From Candidatus Neoehrlichia procyonis str. RAC413 (GTDB lineage Bacteria; Pseudomonadota; Alphaproteobacteria; Rickettsiales; Anaplasmataceae), in NCBI RefSeq assembly GCF_000964795.1, contig NZ_LANX01000001.1:930001-994000 (forward strand): a DNA stretch of 64,000 bases, written 5' to 3'. Below, one piece after another: positions 36,808-47,446 of this stretch. Position 1 is the first letter of the stretch, and each line of letters begins with the position of its first letter. Under the pieces are notes generated by a model. That model was not told the origin of the DNA. It saw nothing but the letters and a program-made list of their open reading frames with translations, and ran no database searches. Made by a program: the position numbers and the translations under genes.

Positions 36808-37644
36808 CTAAAATACAAGTCTCATACCAGACTCAAGACCAAAATAATTGATATTAAATGTAGCATTAGGAGAAATGTGCTTAGGAGGATCTTTAAGATC
36901 GAGATTATTATAGCTTACAGGAATATTTTTAAAATTAGTACTTGATAATTTTTGAGCATGACCATTAATAAAAATTATAGTTTTTGGAGACAAAAAATAT
37001 TGTAATCCAATTTTAGCTTGATATGACAATTGAAGATTAACAAGCTCAAGAAAATTAATTACACTACCTCCTATACCAATACATATACTTGGTACTATTG
37101 GCGTTTGTATTGTAAGTATATCATAGCATGTATTTACAGTTAATGAATATATGCTAATACCGTTGTTTTCTGAGGTAACATAATTGCAATTAGTACTATC
37201 ATCAATAGTTTCAGATCTAGATAATGCAAAATATTTAGCGTTTTCTTGATTTTTATATCCTGCATTGTCAATTGTGAATTTTTCATAAGAACCTTCAAAT
37301 TCTATACGCGGCCCACCTACTGAATATCCAATAGCTATAGAATAACCTTTAAGATTTGCTGTATAAGTGGGATCATATTTATCTTTAAAACTATTTTTGG
37401 AATTTAAAGATAATTTTTCACTTTCATCTTTTTTTGTGGCAAATAGTATTAAAGGTTTGTTTTCAGATTCGACAATAGAAAAATTTTTAAAATATGGATA
37501 ACTTGGCTTATATTGTCCACTTATATAAAAGCCTGAACTCTCACTCTCTACTGAAAAATCAATAGGTGTAGGTGAAGCATAAGACTTATGTGATTCAATA
37601 AGTAAAATTGTAAAAAAGCATAATAGAAATTTTTTTTTATTCAT
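36808..37644 (-). CDS. P28/OMP-1 family outer membrane protein, regulator-proximal member
   Basis: This 278-residue protein is the first paralog after the XRE regulator. The signal peptide MNKKKFLLCFFTILLIESHK ends near Ser-Tyr-Ala. Blocks are FYISGQYKPSYPYFKNFSIV, PRIEFEGSYEKFTI, SLTVNTCYDILTIQ, VPSICIGIGGSVINFLELVN and INYFGLESGMRLVF. The usual Pro-Tyr-(Leu/Ile/Val)-Cys is Pro-Ser-Ile-Cys here and the closing motif has Gly-Leu-Glu-Ser, so it is among the more divergent members. A likely promoter lies 34 bases upstream. Confidence 0.92.
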   Translation of the reverse strand: MNKKKFLLCFFTILLIESHKSYASPTPIDFSVESESSGFYISGQYKPSYPYFKNFSIVESENKPLILFATKKDESEKLSLNSKNSFKDKYDPTYTANLKGYSIAIGYSVGGPRIEFEGSYEKFTIDNAGYKNQENAKYFALSRSETIDDSTNCNYVTSENNGISIYSLTVNTCYDILTIQTPIVPSICIGIGGSVINFLELVNLQLSYQAKIGLQYFLSPKTIIFINGHAQKLSSTNFKNIPVSYNNLDLKDPPKHISPNATFNINYFGLESGMRLVF

Positions 37645-37961
37645 AATACATAACTAGAGAATTCATAACTAATATAAATTATAACACATTACTAATATAT
37701 ACTAAATTATTATAATTGCTAATAAATATGTTATTAAGTAGATCTATTAATTCTGTTAGGAGGGAATTGTTGTCTAATGCAGGTTATATTTATTATTACA
37801 TATTTAATTAGGGAGCTATTATTAGTAAGCTGATAATTTTGATATACTAAAAAATATTGCTAGTTAATGTAATAAAAGATTTTTGCACATAAATACTTAA
37901 ATTAGGTATATTAAATAATAATCTACAATAGACATTAATTTCCCTCCTTATTATCATATGT
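37645..37961. other. Intergenic region between the regulator and the OMP array
   Basis: These 317 bases lie between tr1-like and the first OMP gene, both minus strand. An extended -10 near 37678-37683 is the only signal I can name. The region is the natural place for regulator binding, and no coding frame is present. Confidence 0.5.
37678..37683 (-). promoter_or_regulatory. Candidate extended -10 promoter of the OMP array
   Basis: On the minus strand the sequence reads TGTTATAAT: a perfect TATAAT with the TG extension one base upstream. It lies 34 bases from the start codon of the first OMP gene. The expected -35 position holds only a weak TTTAGT. Such elements are easy to find by chance in AT-rich DNA. 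Confidence 0.4.
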
Positions 37962-38516
37962 TTATTTGTCATTTAAAGCTAGAGGCGAAATATCATTGTT
38001 TTCTTCATTATTATTTGTAGATAATGATTTTATTAAATTATAGACTACATTACGAGTCTTATCATTTTTAATACAAGTATATGCCCTTACAAGCATTAAT
38101 ATTTCTTTGCTATCAATTGTATTGTCATGATTCAGTTCTGGTATAAAGCTTTCATTATTGTCTCTTAAGATGTTGCTACATATTTCATTGTTATCTGAAG
38201 TAGTGTGATTAATATTCAATTGTACTTTTGATATTACGTCAATAACTCCAATGCCTAAAACTTTTGTAAGTTCATATAGTCTACTGATGACTATTCGATT
38301 TGTTCCTTTTTCATATTTTTGAACTTGCTGAAAAGTGATTCCTAGTTTACTAGCAAGCTGATTTTGACTCATTCCTTTAATAATACGTTGCTTCTTTATT
38401 TCTCGTCCCACATATTGGTCAACAGGGTGAGGTTTTGTTTTGTGCTCATCGACAGGATGAGATTTTGCTTTTCCTTCATTATTAGTGGGATTAGCATTTT
38501 GTCTTTGTGACATCAT
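37962..38516 (-). CDS. XRE-family transcriptional regulator next to the OMP array (tr1-like)
   Basis: This 184-residue DNA-binding protein has an XRE/Cro-type helix-turn-helix at about residues 34-92, with the core MSQNQLASKLGITFQQVQKY. A disordered N-terminus of about 33 residues holds two short repeats (SHPVDEHKTK and PHPVDQ). The C-terminal region is acidic and Asn-rich, and probably mediates dimerisation or partner contact. In Ehrlichia the gene called tr1 occupies this place upstream of the P28 array and is taken to regulate it; the same role here is inference from position. Confidence 0.9.
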   Translation of the reverse strand: MMSQRQNANPTNNEGKAKSHPVDEHKTKPHPVDQYVGREIKKQRIIKGMSQNQLASKLGITFQQVQKYEKGTNRIVISRLYELTKVLGIGVIDVISKVQLNINHTTSDNNEICSNILRDNNESFIPELNHDNTIDSKEILMLVRAYTCIKNDKTRNVVYNLIKSLSTNNNEENNDISPLALNDK

Positions 38517-38784
38517 AAAAATTATCCTATGTGTTATGATTATTTACTTAGGATAAATCATACGTTATTGTAATGCAACAGTTATTTAATGCATGGTATA
38601 TAATAATAAAACTGTGAAGAGTATGCTAAATTGGAAATAAAATTACTAGTAAATATTTTTGATCATAAATATTGTTTTATATTTCTGTCATAAAAAATAC
38701 TAAAATTATAGTACTTGATAGCAAAAATTTTCTTGATGCAAATAATGCCTTATGTTAGCATAAACCTTTTGATAAGGAGTGCAA

Positions 38785-39204
38785 GTGCTTGAGAGAACAC
38801 TATCTATCTTAAAGCCTGATGTAGTTAAGCGTAATATTATAGGTAATGTGATAGCTTACATAGAACAAGCAGGGTTAAAAATAGCTGCTCAAAAAATGTG
38901 CTTACTATCTCAGTTACAAGCTGAGAGATTTTATGAAATACATAAGGCACAGCCTTTCTTTTCTGAATTGATAAGATTTATGGTATCTGGACCGGTAATA
39001 GTACAGGTGTTGATTGGGGACAGTGCTGTAACTTTATATAGGGAAGTTATGGGTGCAACTGATCCTAAAAAAGCTAAACCTGGTTCAATAAGAGCAGATT
39101 TTGCTGAAAGTATTGATGCAAATTGTGTTCATGGGTCTGATAATTTAGAAAATGCTAAAAGAGAAATAATGTTTTTTTTCCCTGAATGTGAAATTTTATA
39201 TTAG
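38785..39204 (+). CDS. ndk: Nucleoside diphosphate kinase
   Basis: This enzyme of about 139 residues equalises nucleoside triphosphate pools by passing phosphate through a His intermediate. It begins [11 protein letters not shown], as the family does, and the active-site His is in NCVHGSDN near residue 116. I chose the GTG at 38785: AAGGAG at 38774-38779 is five bases upstream, whereas the earlier in-frame GTG at 38779 overlaps that site. It overlaps the convergent cca gene by four bases at the stops. Confidence 0.96.
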   Translation: MLERTLSILKPDVVKRNIIGNVIAYIEQAGLKIAAQKMCLLSQLQAERFYEIHKAQPFFSELIRFMVSGPVIVQVLIGDSAVTLYREVMGATDPKKAKPGSIRADFAESIDANCVHGSDNLENAKREIMFFFPECEILY

Positions 39205-40406
39205 TATCTTAACATATCTTTAGCAAATGACAAAAGTTGTGTTTTTGTTAGTTGATATGAACTGTTTTCCCAGGTTTGTTTTATTATACTTAATGTTTGT
39301 CCTAGGGCTTTACCTTTTTTATAACCTATATTTAGCAGATCATTACCGGATATAGGAAAGTTAGGAACTTTAAAATTATTTGCAAAATCGATATATTGAA
39401 ATAATTCTTCATAAGTATTATTTACCTCTACATGGTTGATTGTAATTAAATGACAGTATGATTCTAATCCAAATTTACTAATATATTTTTTTTGATTATT
39501 TATTGATAAAGGTATTGGTAGTGTATTTGTAACGAGAGTGATTAGAATTTTTTTTTGTTTATTTGATAATCGTAAAAGATTACTCACATTTTCTGAAACT
39601 TTTATTTTGTCATTATTTTTTATTGTTCTAAGCAAAGCTGATAGTTTTACTATAGGAGGATTATTTTGTAGAAGAGGTGATGATAATATGTTAGTAGATA
39701 TGTCATAAGGAAGGATTTGCTCTAGAATGTTACACTGTTGCATTATTTGTAATGTATTTAATATATTGTTATATGATAGAAGTTTTAAGAACTCTTCTCT
39801 CACTCTTTCTTTAGATAATTTTTTTATAGTGTATGAATATTTTTTACATAATTCTGTAATTTCTTTTTTGAGCTGATTACCATTACATATCATTGCATGA
39901 AATCTAAATGCTCTTAATATTCTAAGGAAGTCTTCATTAATACGCTTTTCTGCATTACCTATAAAGTTTAGTGTTTTATTGTTTAGGTCCTGAATTCCAG
40001 AGAAATAATCATATATTTTTCCTTCCTTATCACAATATAATGCATTAAAAGTAAAATCTCTTCTTGAAGCATCTTCTTTCCAATTATTAGTAAAGCTTAC
40101 ATTTGCATGCCTTCCATCGCACTTTATATCAGACCTTAAAGTTGTGATTTCATACGAAGTATTATTTACTATAGCAGTGATAGTCCCATGTTTAATACCA
40201 GTAGGGATTGTTTTTATATGTGAGAAATTTAATGCTTGTATTACCTTATCGGGTGTTAAAGTAGTTGCAAAGTCGGTATCAGTAAATCTTTTATTAATTA
40301 TGCTGTCTCTTACGCATCCACCTACAAGTCTTATACTTCCATTAAATTTTTCTATAGCATTTATTATTAATAAAATGTTAGGATTTTTTATGAGTTGAGA
40401 AATCAT
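39201..40406 (-). CDS. cca: CCA tRNA nucleotidyltransferase / poly(A) polymerase family
   Basis: This 401-residue class II nucleotidyltransferase adds or repairs the 3' CCA end of tRNAs. The fingerprint [12 protein letters not shown] near residue 25 and the catalytic DTDFATT near 44 are present, followed by [10 protein letters not shown] and [10 protein letters not shown], the head/neck motifs. It is needed here because tRNA-Ser in this window lacks an encoded CCA, while tRNA-Arg has it. It could alternatively act as a poly(A) polymerase; sequence does not separate these fully, but the small genome favours CCA addition. Confidence 0.93.
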   Translation of the reverse strand: MISQLIKNPNILLIINAIEKFNGSIRLVGGCVRDSIINKRFTDTDFATTLTPDKVIQALNFSHIKTIPTGIKHGTITAIVNNTSYEITTLRSDIKCDGRHANVSFTNNWKEDASRRDFTFNALYCDKEGKIYDYFSGIQDLNNKTLNFIGNAEKRINEDFLRILRAFRFHAMICNGNQLKKEITELCKKYSYTIKKLSKERVREEFLKLLSYNNILNTLQIMQQCNILEQILPYDISTNILSSPLLQNNPPIVKLSALLRTIKNNDKIKVSENVSNLLRLSNKQKKILITLVTNTLPIPLSINNQKKYISKFGLESYCHLITINHVEVNNTYEELFQYIDFANNFKVPNFPISGNDLLNIGYKKGKALGQTLSIIKQTWENSSYQLTKTQLLSFAKDMLRY

Positions 40407-41204
40407 CTATTTTTTTATTAAACAATGTAAATGATAGCAAATCTATTTTAGGATAACTATACAAAAGATTTTATACTTTGATTAGGGATTATTCTTGTAA
40501 TATTTTGATGCTATGGCGTTTATATACAAAGAAAAGGATATGTATGTTAAAAAATAAATTATGTTCTATATTTTCTACTGTTTTAAGTAAAGCCAATAGG
40601 TTTAATAGAAAAATTATTGTATAAAAAAGAATGATGTATTGATAGATTACTCAAAATATCTATGTTATACATGTTGTTGGTATAAAACTTTAAAGGCTTT
40701 TCTATAAGTAAATTTTTAAGAATATCAGTACTTAATGTTATAGTAGCTGTTATACACAGAAATTTATATGATAATATATAGTCCTATTATTTAAATGTAA
40801 AGCATATTAATTATAATTGTTAAGATAATATAGGGAGAAAAATAATTATTATTTGTAGTAATTTATTGCTGTGTAATTTAATATAGTGTTAACATGTTTT
40901 CCTTGTTATTATTGTGTTAACATTAAATAAGATGTGTTTGCAATATTACTTAAATTATGTGTTCTTTGATTTAAGTACAAGGAATACAATGATGTATTGT
41001 ATATCATCATAAAAGTGTTGAGAAATGAAGATAACAATAATTTTTGTTAATCTTAACAATTAAAATATATTGTAGTGTATTAAGATTTGTAGAATAGTAC
41101 AAGTATGGAAAAATACATATAAGTTTATGTTTGTAACATATATTTATGGTACTGATAAGTCGTGTTATGTATAAAATAATAAGTATGAATGAATATAATA
41201 GTGT
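40407..41204. other. Non-coding gap of about 800 bases
   Basis: This gap lies between cca and recJ. I see no frame above about 30 codons with coding character, no RNA signature and no repeat. The cca promoter (minus strand) should be at its left end. Confidence 0.5.
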
Positions 41205-42953
41205 TTAAATAATTGCATCTTCTATAATAAATTGAATGTTCTCATTGCCTTTCCAGTAATTTATACTAATTTTCCCTATTATCATTGTGACTTGGCATTG
41301 TAACAATGTGATTCCTAGATCAGTATTTGCGCATCTAAAACAAATGCCTTTCAGAAAAATATTGTTATCATAAATCCAGCACTTAATATGACTATCATTA
41401 ATAAGCTCTGGTTTTTTTATTTTTACATTTGTTATTATAAACCTTGGTTCTGGATTTCCTATGCCAAATGGTTCTAAAAGCTGTAATTTTTTCCATAAAT
41501 GCAAATTTACAGCATTTAAAGTAATGGTACCAACAGCCTTTAGAATTTTTTGTGTATTTATATTGCTAAATTCTTCTGAAAGGAATTCATATAGGTTTTG
41601 AATGTTGTTTTCATATATAGAAAATCCAGCAGCCATTGCATGTCCACCCCCATCAATAATGAGATTTTTAAGCTTTGCAGATAATATAGCAACTCCTATA
41701 TCTACATCAGGTATTGATCTTGCACTTGCTTTTCCAATGCCATTATTTAGTGATATTACAATAGATGGTAAATAGAATTTTTCTTTTAACCTACCTGCGA
41801 TAATTCCTATAATTCCTGGATGCCAAGATTGGTGTGCAACTATAATTATGTTTTTACCAGAAAGTATTAATTTTTCTGCTTGAACAACTGCTTCATTGAA
41901 GCTTTGATTTTCAAGAGCTTTTCTTTCTATGTTGAGGTGTTGTAACTTGGTAGAAATTTGTATAGATTCTTCTTCGCTTTCACTTGATAATAAACTTGCT
42001 CCCAAACTTGCATTTCCAATTCTGCCACCAGCATTTATATGAGGACCAATTACAAATCCTAATTGATAAGTGTTAGGTTTTTCTTGTATTCCAATAATAT
42101 CAGATAATACTTTTAATCCCACATTTTTTCGTGCAGCCATTACTTTAAGCCCTTGTTTTATAAAGACTCTATTTAATTCTGTAATTGGCATTACGTCACA
42201 TATGGTACCTAGGGCTACTAGATCTAAGTAATCTAATAGATTAGGTTCTTGTTTATCTTTAAAAAAACCTTTTTGTTTTAATGTTTTGTGTAACGCTACT
42301 ACCATCAGAAAAGAAACCCCGACTGCTGCTAAGTTGGTGTGTGAAGAAGATTCATCAAGACGATTAGGGTTAATAACAGCAACTGCTTCAGGTAGTATAC
42401 TAGTACTAATGTGGTGGTCAATAACGATAATGTCAAGTCCTACTGACTTTGCGATAGATATTGGCTTATGTGCAACAGTTCCACAATCTACGGTAATGCA
42501 TAAGCTATAACCTTCCTTTTGTAGATTAAGGAAAGCTTTTGTATTTGGACCATAACCTTCCTCTATGCGATCTGGAATGTAAATATAAATATCAACTCCT
42601 AGACTTTTGAAGTATTTTTTTATTAGTGCTGATGATGTTGCACCGTCAACATCGTAGTCACCAAATACTACTATTTTTTCTTGATTATATATTCCTTGTT
42701 CAATTCTATTAATTGCTTTTTCCATGTCCAATAGATGGAAAGGATCAGGCAGCATATTTCTTAATGTTGGATATAGAAAATCGTCTATTTTATTTATAGG
42801 AATATTTTTTATTGATATGATCCTTGCAATAATTTCGCACACTCCGAATTTTTGTTGAATTGCGAGAATATTTCTTGTACTAACCTCATCAACTTTCCAT
42901 ATTGATCCGGTGATACCAGTATACTCTAGAACATCTATTTCTTGTTGTAACAT
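41205..42953 (-). CDS. recJ: Single-stranded-DNA-specific exonuclease RecJ
   Basis: This 582-residue DHH-family 5'-3' exonuclease works in recombination and mismatch repair. The metal-binding motif DYDVDG is at residues 99-104 and the DHH motif at 179-181, followed later by the GGHAMAAGF motif of the DHHA1 domain near residue 437. The length is normal. It is relevant to gene conversion in the OMP array as part of the recombination machinery, together with recA in this window (inference). Confidence 0.96.
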   Translation of the reverse strand: MLQQEIDVLEYTGITGSIWKVDEVSTRNILAIQQKFGVCEIIARIISIKNIPINKIDDFLYPTLRNMLPDPFHLLDMEKAINRIEQGIYNQEKIVVFGDYDVDGATSSALIKKYFKSLGVDIYIYIPDRIEEGYGPNTKAFLNLQKEGYSLCITVDCGTVAHKPISIAKSVGLDIIVIDHHISTSILPEAVAVINPNRLDESSSHTNLAAVGVSFLMVVALHKTLKQKGFFKDKQEPNLLDYLDLVALGTICDVMPITELNRVFIKQGLKVMAARKNVGLKVLSDIIGIQEKPNTYQLGFVIGPHINAGGRIGNASLGASLLSSESEEESIQISTKLQHLNIERKALENQSFNEAVVQAEKLILSGKNIIIVAHQSWHPGIIGIIAGRLKEKFYLPSIVISLNNGIGKASARSIPDVDIGVAILSAKLKNLIIDGGGHAMAAGFSIYENNIQNLYEFLSEEFSNINTQKILKAVGTITLNAVNLHLWKKLQLLEPFGIGNPEPRFIITNVKIKKPELINDSHIKCWIYDNNIFLKGICFRCANTDLGITLLQCQVTMIIGKISINYWKGNENIQFIIEDAII

Positions 42954-43438
42954 ATAGTTTATATAAATAATATGAAATCATATATTATTGTGTTTATTTT
43001 GTATATTAGTATATTAATTTATAAGAAATATATGTATAGCAATACTTTGAAATAAATTAATGAATCAAAAAAGCTTTTACTTATATAACAAGTTGTTTTA
43101 CAAAATTTATTGATCTTTTAGGTTATTAATAATGTTGTAATCATTTTTGGTTATAAATAAATGTAAGATGTTGTTTTTACTACTGTGTAATACATTTTAA
43201 TATGGAAATAATACTACTTAAGAGTAAGTCTTCTAAATCTTGGTAGCTCTACTATTCATTAAGAAATTGAGCTTTTAAAACATGTGTAATTTAAAAAGGG
43301 ATTTTTTAAATAAATAGAATTATAAAACTTACTGAGTGTGTTGAATGTTGTTAGTTTAATTTTATTAAATAAAGAACATTAAAGAGCTTTTTATAATATA
43401 TTGAAAGTTGTAATCTACGCTGTTATTTGCTAGTGTTA
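42954..43438. other. Non-coding gap between icd and recJ
   Basis: These 485 AT-rich bases lie between two minus-strand genes. Nothing recognisable was found; the recJ promoter should be at the left end. Confidence 0.45.
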
Positions 43439-44878
43439 CTATAATATGAAAAATCCTGGACAATTATCGTAAAAGTATAGATTTTCAGTTTTTAAAATAT
43501 TAATTTCCTTTTCTGTGATATTTATTAATAAATTGTTAATATCGTTGTTACTTATATTCTTCTTTTTATCATTAACGTAGAACCTGCAAGATATTTGATC
43601 AGTGTATGCTATATGATACGGCAAATTTGGCCATAGTTCTAAACCTTTTGAATAAATTGATACTAATTCTAGAGCGTTATTTAATGAGCCTAAAGATTTA
43701 GCTATGTCCTTGATAACTTCTTGATTATATTCAATAGTTATATCTACTCCTATAAGAGTTTTTTTTTCTTTTTGTGTAGTATAACAATTTTGTGTAGTAT
43801 GCGTTGCTTGTGATAATTCTTTAGGCAAAGATAATTTTTGTAATTGTGTAGGAACTGTGCCAAGATTATTAATAATAGCTTCTGCAAATTCTTTGGTGGA
43901 GGCTTTAGTAATGCTTGTTTTAGGATTGTATATGTCAGCTGTATGTATACCATCCTCTAATGTTTTAAGTAGTGCATTATAAATTATCTCAGCTTTGTTA
44001 AATTTTTTAAGGTGTATAAGCATTTGTATGGCAGCGTTAAGTAGTCCTGAAGGATTTGCTATGTTTTTTCCAGCAATATTTGGTGCAGATCCATGTACTG
44101 CTTCAAACATTGCATATTTATCTCCTATGTTAGCACTACCTGCAAGACCTATAGACCCTGATAATAGTGCTACTATATCAGATAAAATGTCACCGTATAA
44201 ATTTGTTGTGACTACGACATCAAAATGTTCAGGTATATTTGCAACACTAGCCATACCGATATCAACAATGTAAAAATCAGAAGTAATATCAGAATAACGT
44301 TTTGCAACTTTGTCAAAAGACTGATGAAAAATACCGTCTGTCATCTTCATAATGTTGTCTTTTGCTAAGCAAGAAACTTTTTTTCTGTTATTATTTTTGG
44401 CATATTCAAAAGCATAGTTACATATTTTTTCTGATGCTGATTTTGTAGATATTTTTATGCATTGAAATGAATCATGAGTTAATCTATGTTCTATACCTGC
44501 ATATGTATCTTCTTCATTTTCTCTAATAATTACTATATTTAAGTTAGGAAATTTTGTCTCAATAATAGGAAAATATGATATACATGGCCGTACATTTACG
44601 TACAATCCTAACATTTTTCTTAGTGTTACATTTAAGCTTTTATGTCCTTTTCCTTGAGGGGTCATAATTGGGGATTTTAATAATATTTTTGTTCTATTAA
44701 TTGATTCCCATGATGAAGGTGCAATCCCTGAAGGCCACTCTTTATTATATAAGTTGCTTCCTATTTCTATTGTTTCTATAGCAATATCTACTTGTGCTTC
44801 TTTAATTATCAGAAGTACTGCTTCCATAATTTCCGGACCAATACCATCTCCGTAAGCAACAGTTATAGGTGTTGACAT
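43439..44878 (-). CDS. icd: Isocitrate dehydrogenase (NADP-type, long form)
   Basis: This TCA-cycle enzyme has about 479 residues; it oxidises isocitrate to 2-oxoglutarate. The N-terminus reads MSTPITVAYGDGIGPEIMEA, the substrate-binding RENEEDTYAGIEHR motif is near residue 114, and the family signature NLYGDILSDIVALLSGSIGL is near 225. An extra C-terminal domain of about 130 residues follows the catalytic core, as in the long Rickettsiales/Thermus-type enzymes. I chose the ATG at 44878 since an upstream in-frame start at 44911 adds 11 unconserved residues. Confidence 0.94.
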   Translation of the reverse strand: MSTPITVAYGDGIGPEIMEAVLLIIKEAQVDIAIETIEIGSNLYNKEWPSGIAPSSWESINRTKILLKSPIMTPQGKGHKSLNVTLRKMLGLYVNVRPCISYFPIIETKFPNLNIVIIRENEEDTYAGIEHRLTHDSFQCIKISTKSASEKICNYAFEYAKNNNRKKVSCLAKDNIMKMTDGIFHQSFDKVAKRYSDITSDFYIVDIGMASVANIPEHFDVVVTTNLYGDILSDIVALLSGSIGLAGSANIGDKYAMFEAVHGSAPNIAGKNIANPSGLLNAAIQMLIHLKKFNKAEIIYNALLKTLEDGIHTADIYNPKTSITKASTKEFAEAIINNLGTVPTQLQKLSLPKELSQATHTTQNCYTTQKEKKTLIGVDITIEYNQEVIKDIAKSLGSLNNALELVSIYSKGLELWPNLPYHIAYTDQISCRFYVNDKKKNISNNDINNLLINITEKEINILKTENLYFYDNCPGFFIL

Positions 44879-45487
44879 AATCTTATTATAATAAATGCGC
44901 AAATTATACATTAATTGCTAATAATTCATTATAGACTAGTTATTTATAAATACAAGGTAAGAGTTGTAATTTGTTAAAGGATGTTATGATGATGTACTTG
45001 TTAATTCTAATAACTAAAATTTAAAAATTATTGGTTAAATTTAGTTGTATAGATAAATGTTGGTTATGTATAAGTTTGTATTGCTATGTATATGTAAGAT
45101 TTTGTGTGCTTGGAGAATATTTTAAAATGTATGTTTATGTGGTAAAAGTAATATTATCTAAAGTTAGGTAAAAGCACTTGTGTTGTATGTTATAGCAGGA
45201 GCTCAAATAGGGTTGTGAATTTATTGATGCCCCTTGAGCATGCCCTTAATATGTATGCATGTAAGCTGTAAAAAAAAAGGCTTATAGCATAGTTTATTTG
45301 TATAAAGAGAATCCCGCAGGTTAATATGTAGTGTTACTTATATCTTGTAGTATTATTACATAAGTATTTCTATTTTGTAATTACATGAGTATTATCAATA
45401 GTATACAACTGTGTTATATTACAATGGTAAAGTAAATGTACTTTTACTATAATATGAATACATCATGTTTATAACAGATGTGTCTGT
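44879..45487. other. Non-coding gap between ftsY and icd
   Basis: These roughly 600 bases have no convincing gene. A short GC-richer patch around 45220-45255 (GCCCCTTGAGCATGCCC) stands out from the background and may be the trace of a decayed gene, but no protein match is visible. Confidence 0.45.
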
Positions 45488-46414
45488 CTAATCCATATCT
45501 AGAAGACTTTTTGTAAATTCCTGTGCGGAAAAGTCTTTTAAATCTTCCATTTTTTCTCCAACTCCTATTGCATGTAAACTGATGTTATTATATTTTTGAG
45601 CTATTTTTATTACTATTCCACCTTTAGCTGTTCCATCTAGTTTTGTGATAATGATTCCGTTTAGATTTACAAATTTTGAAAAAGCTTCAACCTGAACAAA
45701 AGCATTTTGTCCAACTGTTGCATCTAATACCAATATAGTATTGTGGGGTGCTTCTTGATCTTGTTTTTTTATAATACGGCTTATTTTTGATAATTCCTCC
45801 ATAAGATTTTTATGGTTATGTAACCTACCAGCAGTATCGATAAGTACAATATCAATTGCTTGAGTTAACGCCTGGTTTACAGTTTTATAAGCAACACTTG
45901 CTGAATCCGTTCCGTGAGTTCCTGTTATAATAGGACATTGTACATTTTCTGCCCAAATTTTTAGTTGCTCAATAGCTGCTGCACGAAATGTATCGCATGC
46001 TCCTATAATTACAGATTTTCCTGTACTACGAAATTTGTAAGCTAGTTTACCAATAGTTGTAGTTTTACCGTTTCCATTGGTCCCACATAACATAATAATA
46101 TGTGGTTTATGGGTTATAGATATTGGATTGGATACTTTACTTAGGATGCTTTCAATTTCTTGAGCTAATTTTTCTTTAACATGTGTGTAATTTATATTAT
46201 TTAATTTTATATCGGATATTTTTTTAGTTAAAAACTCTGCACTTTGATGTCCTACATCCATAGTTATTAGTAAATCTTGTAGTTCTTTTAAAGTTTGTTG
46301 ATCTACCTTTTTACCGACTACAAAAATATTTTTAATTCCCTCATTTAACTTTGATGAAGTTTTTTGTAAACTGTTTTTTAAAATATTGAAAAAACCTTTA
46401 TTATTGTTGTGCAT
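45488..46414 (-). CDS. ftsY: Signal recognition particle receptor FtsY
   Basis: This SRP-receptor GTPase has about 308 residues; it docks SRP-ribosome complexes at the membrane. The G1 motif GTNGNGKTTTIGKLA is near residue 110, DTAGRLHN near 195 and the G4/G5 region TKLDGTAKGG near 255. It lacks the long acidic A domain found in E. coli FtsY, as is common in this group. Two in-frame starts eight codons apart (46414 and 46438) are possible; I used the inner one. It functions with the SRP RNA at 5376-5460. Confidence 0.95.
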   Translation of the reverse strand: MHNNNKGFFNILKNSLQKTSSKLNEGIKNIFVVGKKVDQQTLKELQDLLITMDVGHQSAEFLTKKISDIKLNNINYTHVKEKLAQEIESILSKVSNPISITHKPHIIMLCGTNGNGKTTTIGKLAYKFRSTGKSVIIGACDTFRAAAIEQLKIWAENVQCPIITGTHGTDSASVAYKTVNQALTQAIDIVLIDTAGRLHNHKNLMEELSKISRIIKKQDQEAPHNTILVLDATVGQNAFVQVEAFSKFVNLNGIIITKLDGTAKGGIVIKIAQKYNNISLHAIGVGEKMEDLKDFSAQEFTKSLLDMD

Positions 46415-47446
46415 ACTTGTCAGCCTTTTGTGATACAATGGAAATAAAGCTTTTTTATTTCAACTTTATATTGGTATTTTAGCAAAATATTTAAAAGTAT
46501 TAAAGTAATAAAACCAATTGTTATAGATAGGATAATATTATGTGAATTATGCAATGCAAGCATTGCATGCTGATATATTGCCTCTTATACGAAACAGAAA
46601 TATGGGGAAAAAACGTTTCATTGATGTTTAAAACACTCTTAGTTTTAGTATTTCTGCTAATGAATGTTTTATACTTCTATGCTTTAATTGTAAAATTTAT
46701 AGAGTTGATTAAGTAAAGCTCCATATAAAACAGCAAAATTTGTTTGGATAAATATTAATGTAGGACACATGTTTGTACATAAATAAGTATCTTAAATAAA
46801 AGACGTTATATGGGTAAGGGCATGGTTTTTTTTATGTTATATGATTATATGAGCAAGATTATTGATTGTAAGTTAGTAAGGTTTATCAATAGTTATGTGG
46901 TACATAAGTTTACGTAATTAATGAAAACGGAAGTATACTTCAAGTAAAATTTGTTTGTAGTTTAAATAATAGTTGGAGAAATTAGGGGTGGGAGACGATA
47001 TTTCTATTTTGTATAAAAGCTTGTTTGGATTCTCTAAATTTTAGAGATATCATTGTGATATTGCTTTTTTAAAAGTGAATGTACTAAAAAAAACATAAAA
47101 TAGAATTTTAAAATACTTTATCATTTGATTTTATTAAATAAATTGTATTACGGAAATTATTTAAGTAATTTGTGTCTAAGTCGGTTTGAGTTTTATTAGA
47201 AAAACTTTAAAGTTATAGTATAAAGGTGTTTTTATAAAGTTGTTTATGTGTTAAGCAGAATAACGTTAATGAAATTGTTCTGTGGATATGCTTTATTGTG
47301 TGCATATGTTTATATCATGACTATTAAGTTAATGTTAATTTTAATTTGCAAAATTTTGTAAGTTCTTGACAATATCGTTATATTACGATAGGTATGATAA
47401 ATACTTGTGGTTTATATATGTATTTATTTCATACGTGGTATACTAA
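46415..47446. other. Divergent 1 kb gap between ftsY and recA
   Basis: No gene is convincing here. Two dyads are visible: TGCAATGC-AA-GCATTGCA at 46550-46567, and TATCGT-N6-ACGATA at 47373-47390 in front of recA. The region should hold promoters for both divergent genes. Confidence 0.5.
47366..47398 (+). promoter_or_regulatory. Candidate recA promoter/operator region
   Basis: A consensus -35 TTGACA lies at 47366-47371. The best -10-like hexamer TATGAT at 47393-47398 is 21 bases away, longer than usual. Between them lies the inverted repeat TATCGT-TATATT-ACGATA (47373-47390), a possible operator. It does not match a LexA box. Confidence 0.35.

Noticed and set aside
46550-46567. Dyad TGCAATGC-AA-GCATTGCA as a terminator of ftsY/recA
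   Set aside because: It lies upstream of both divergent genes, has a two-base loop and no T run. It may be a protein site but nothing supports a specific one.
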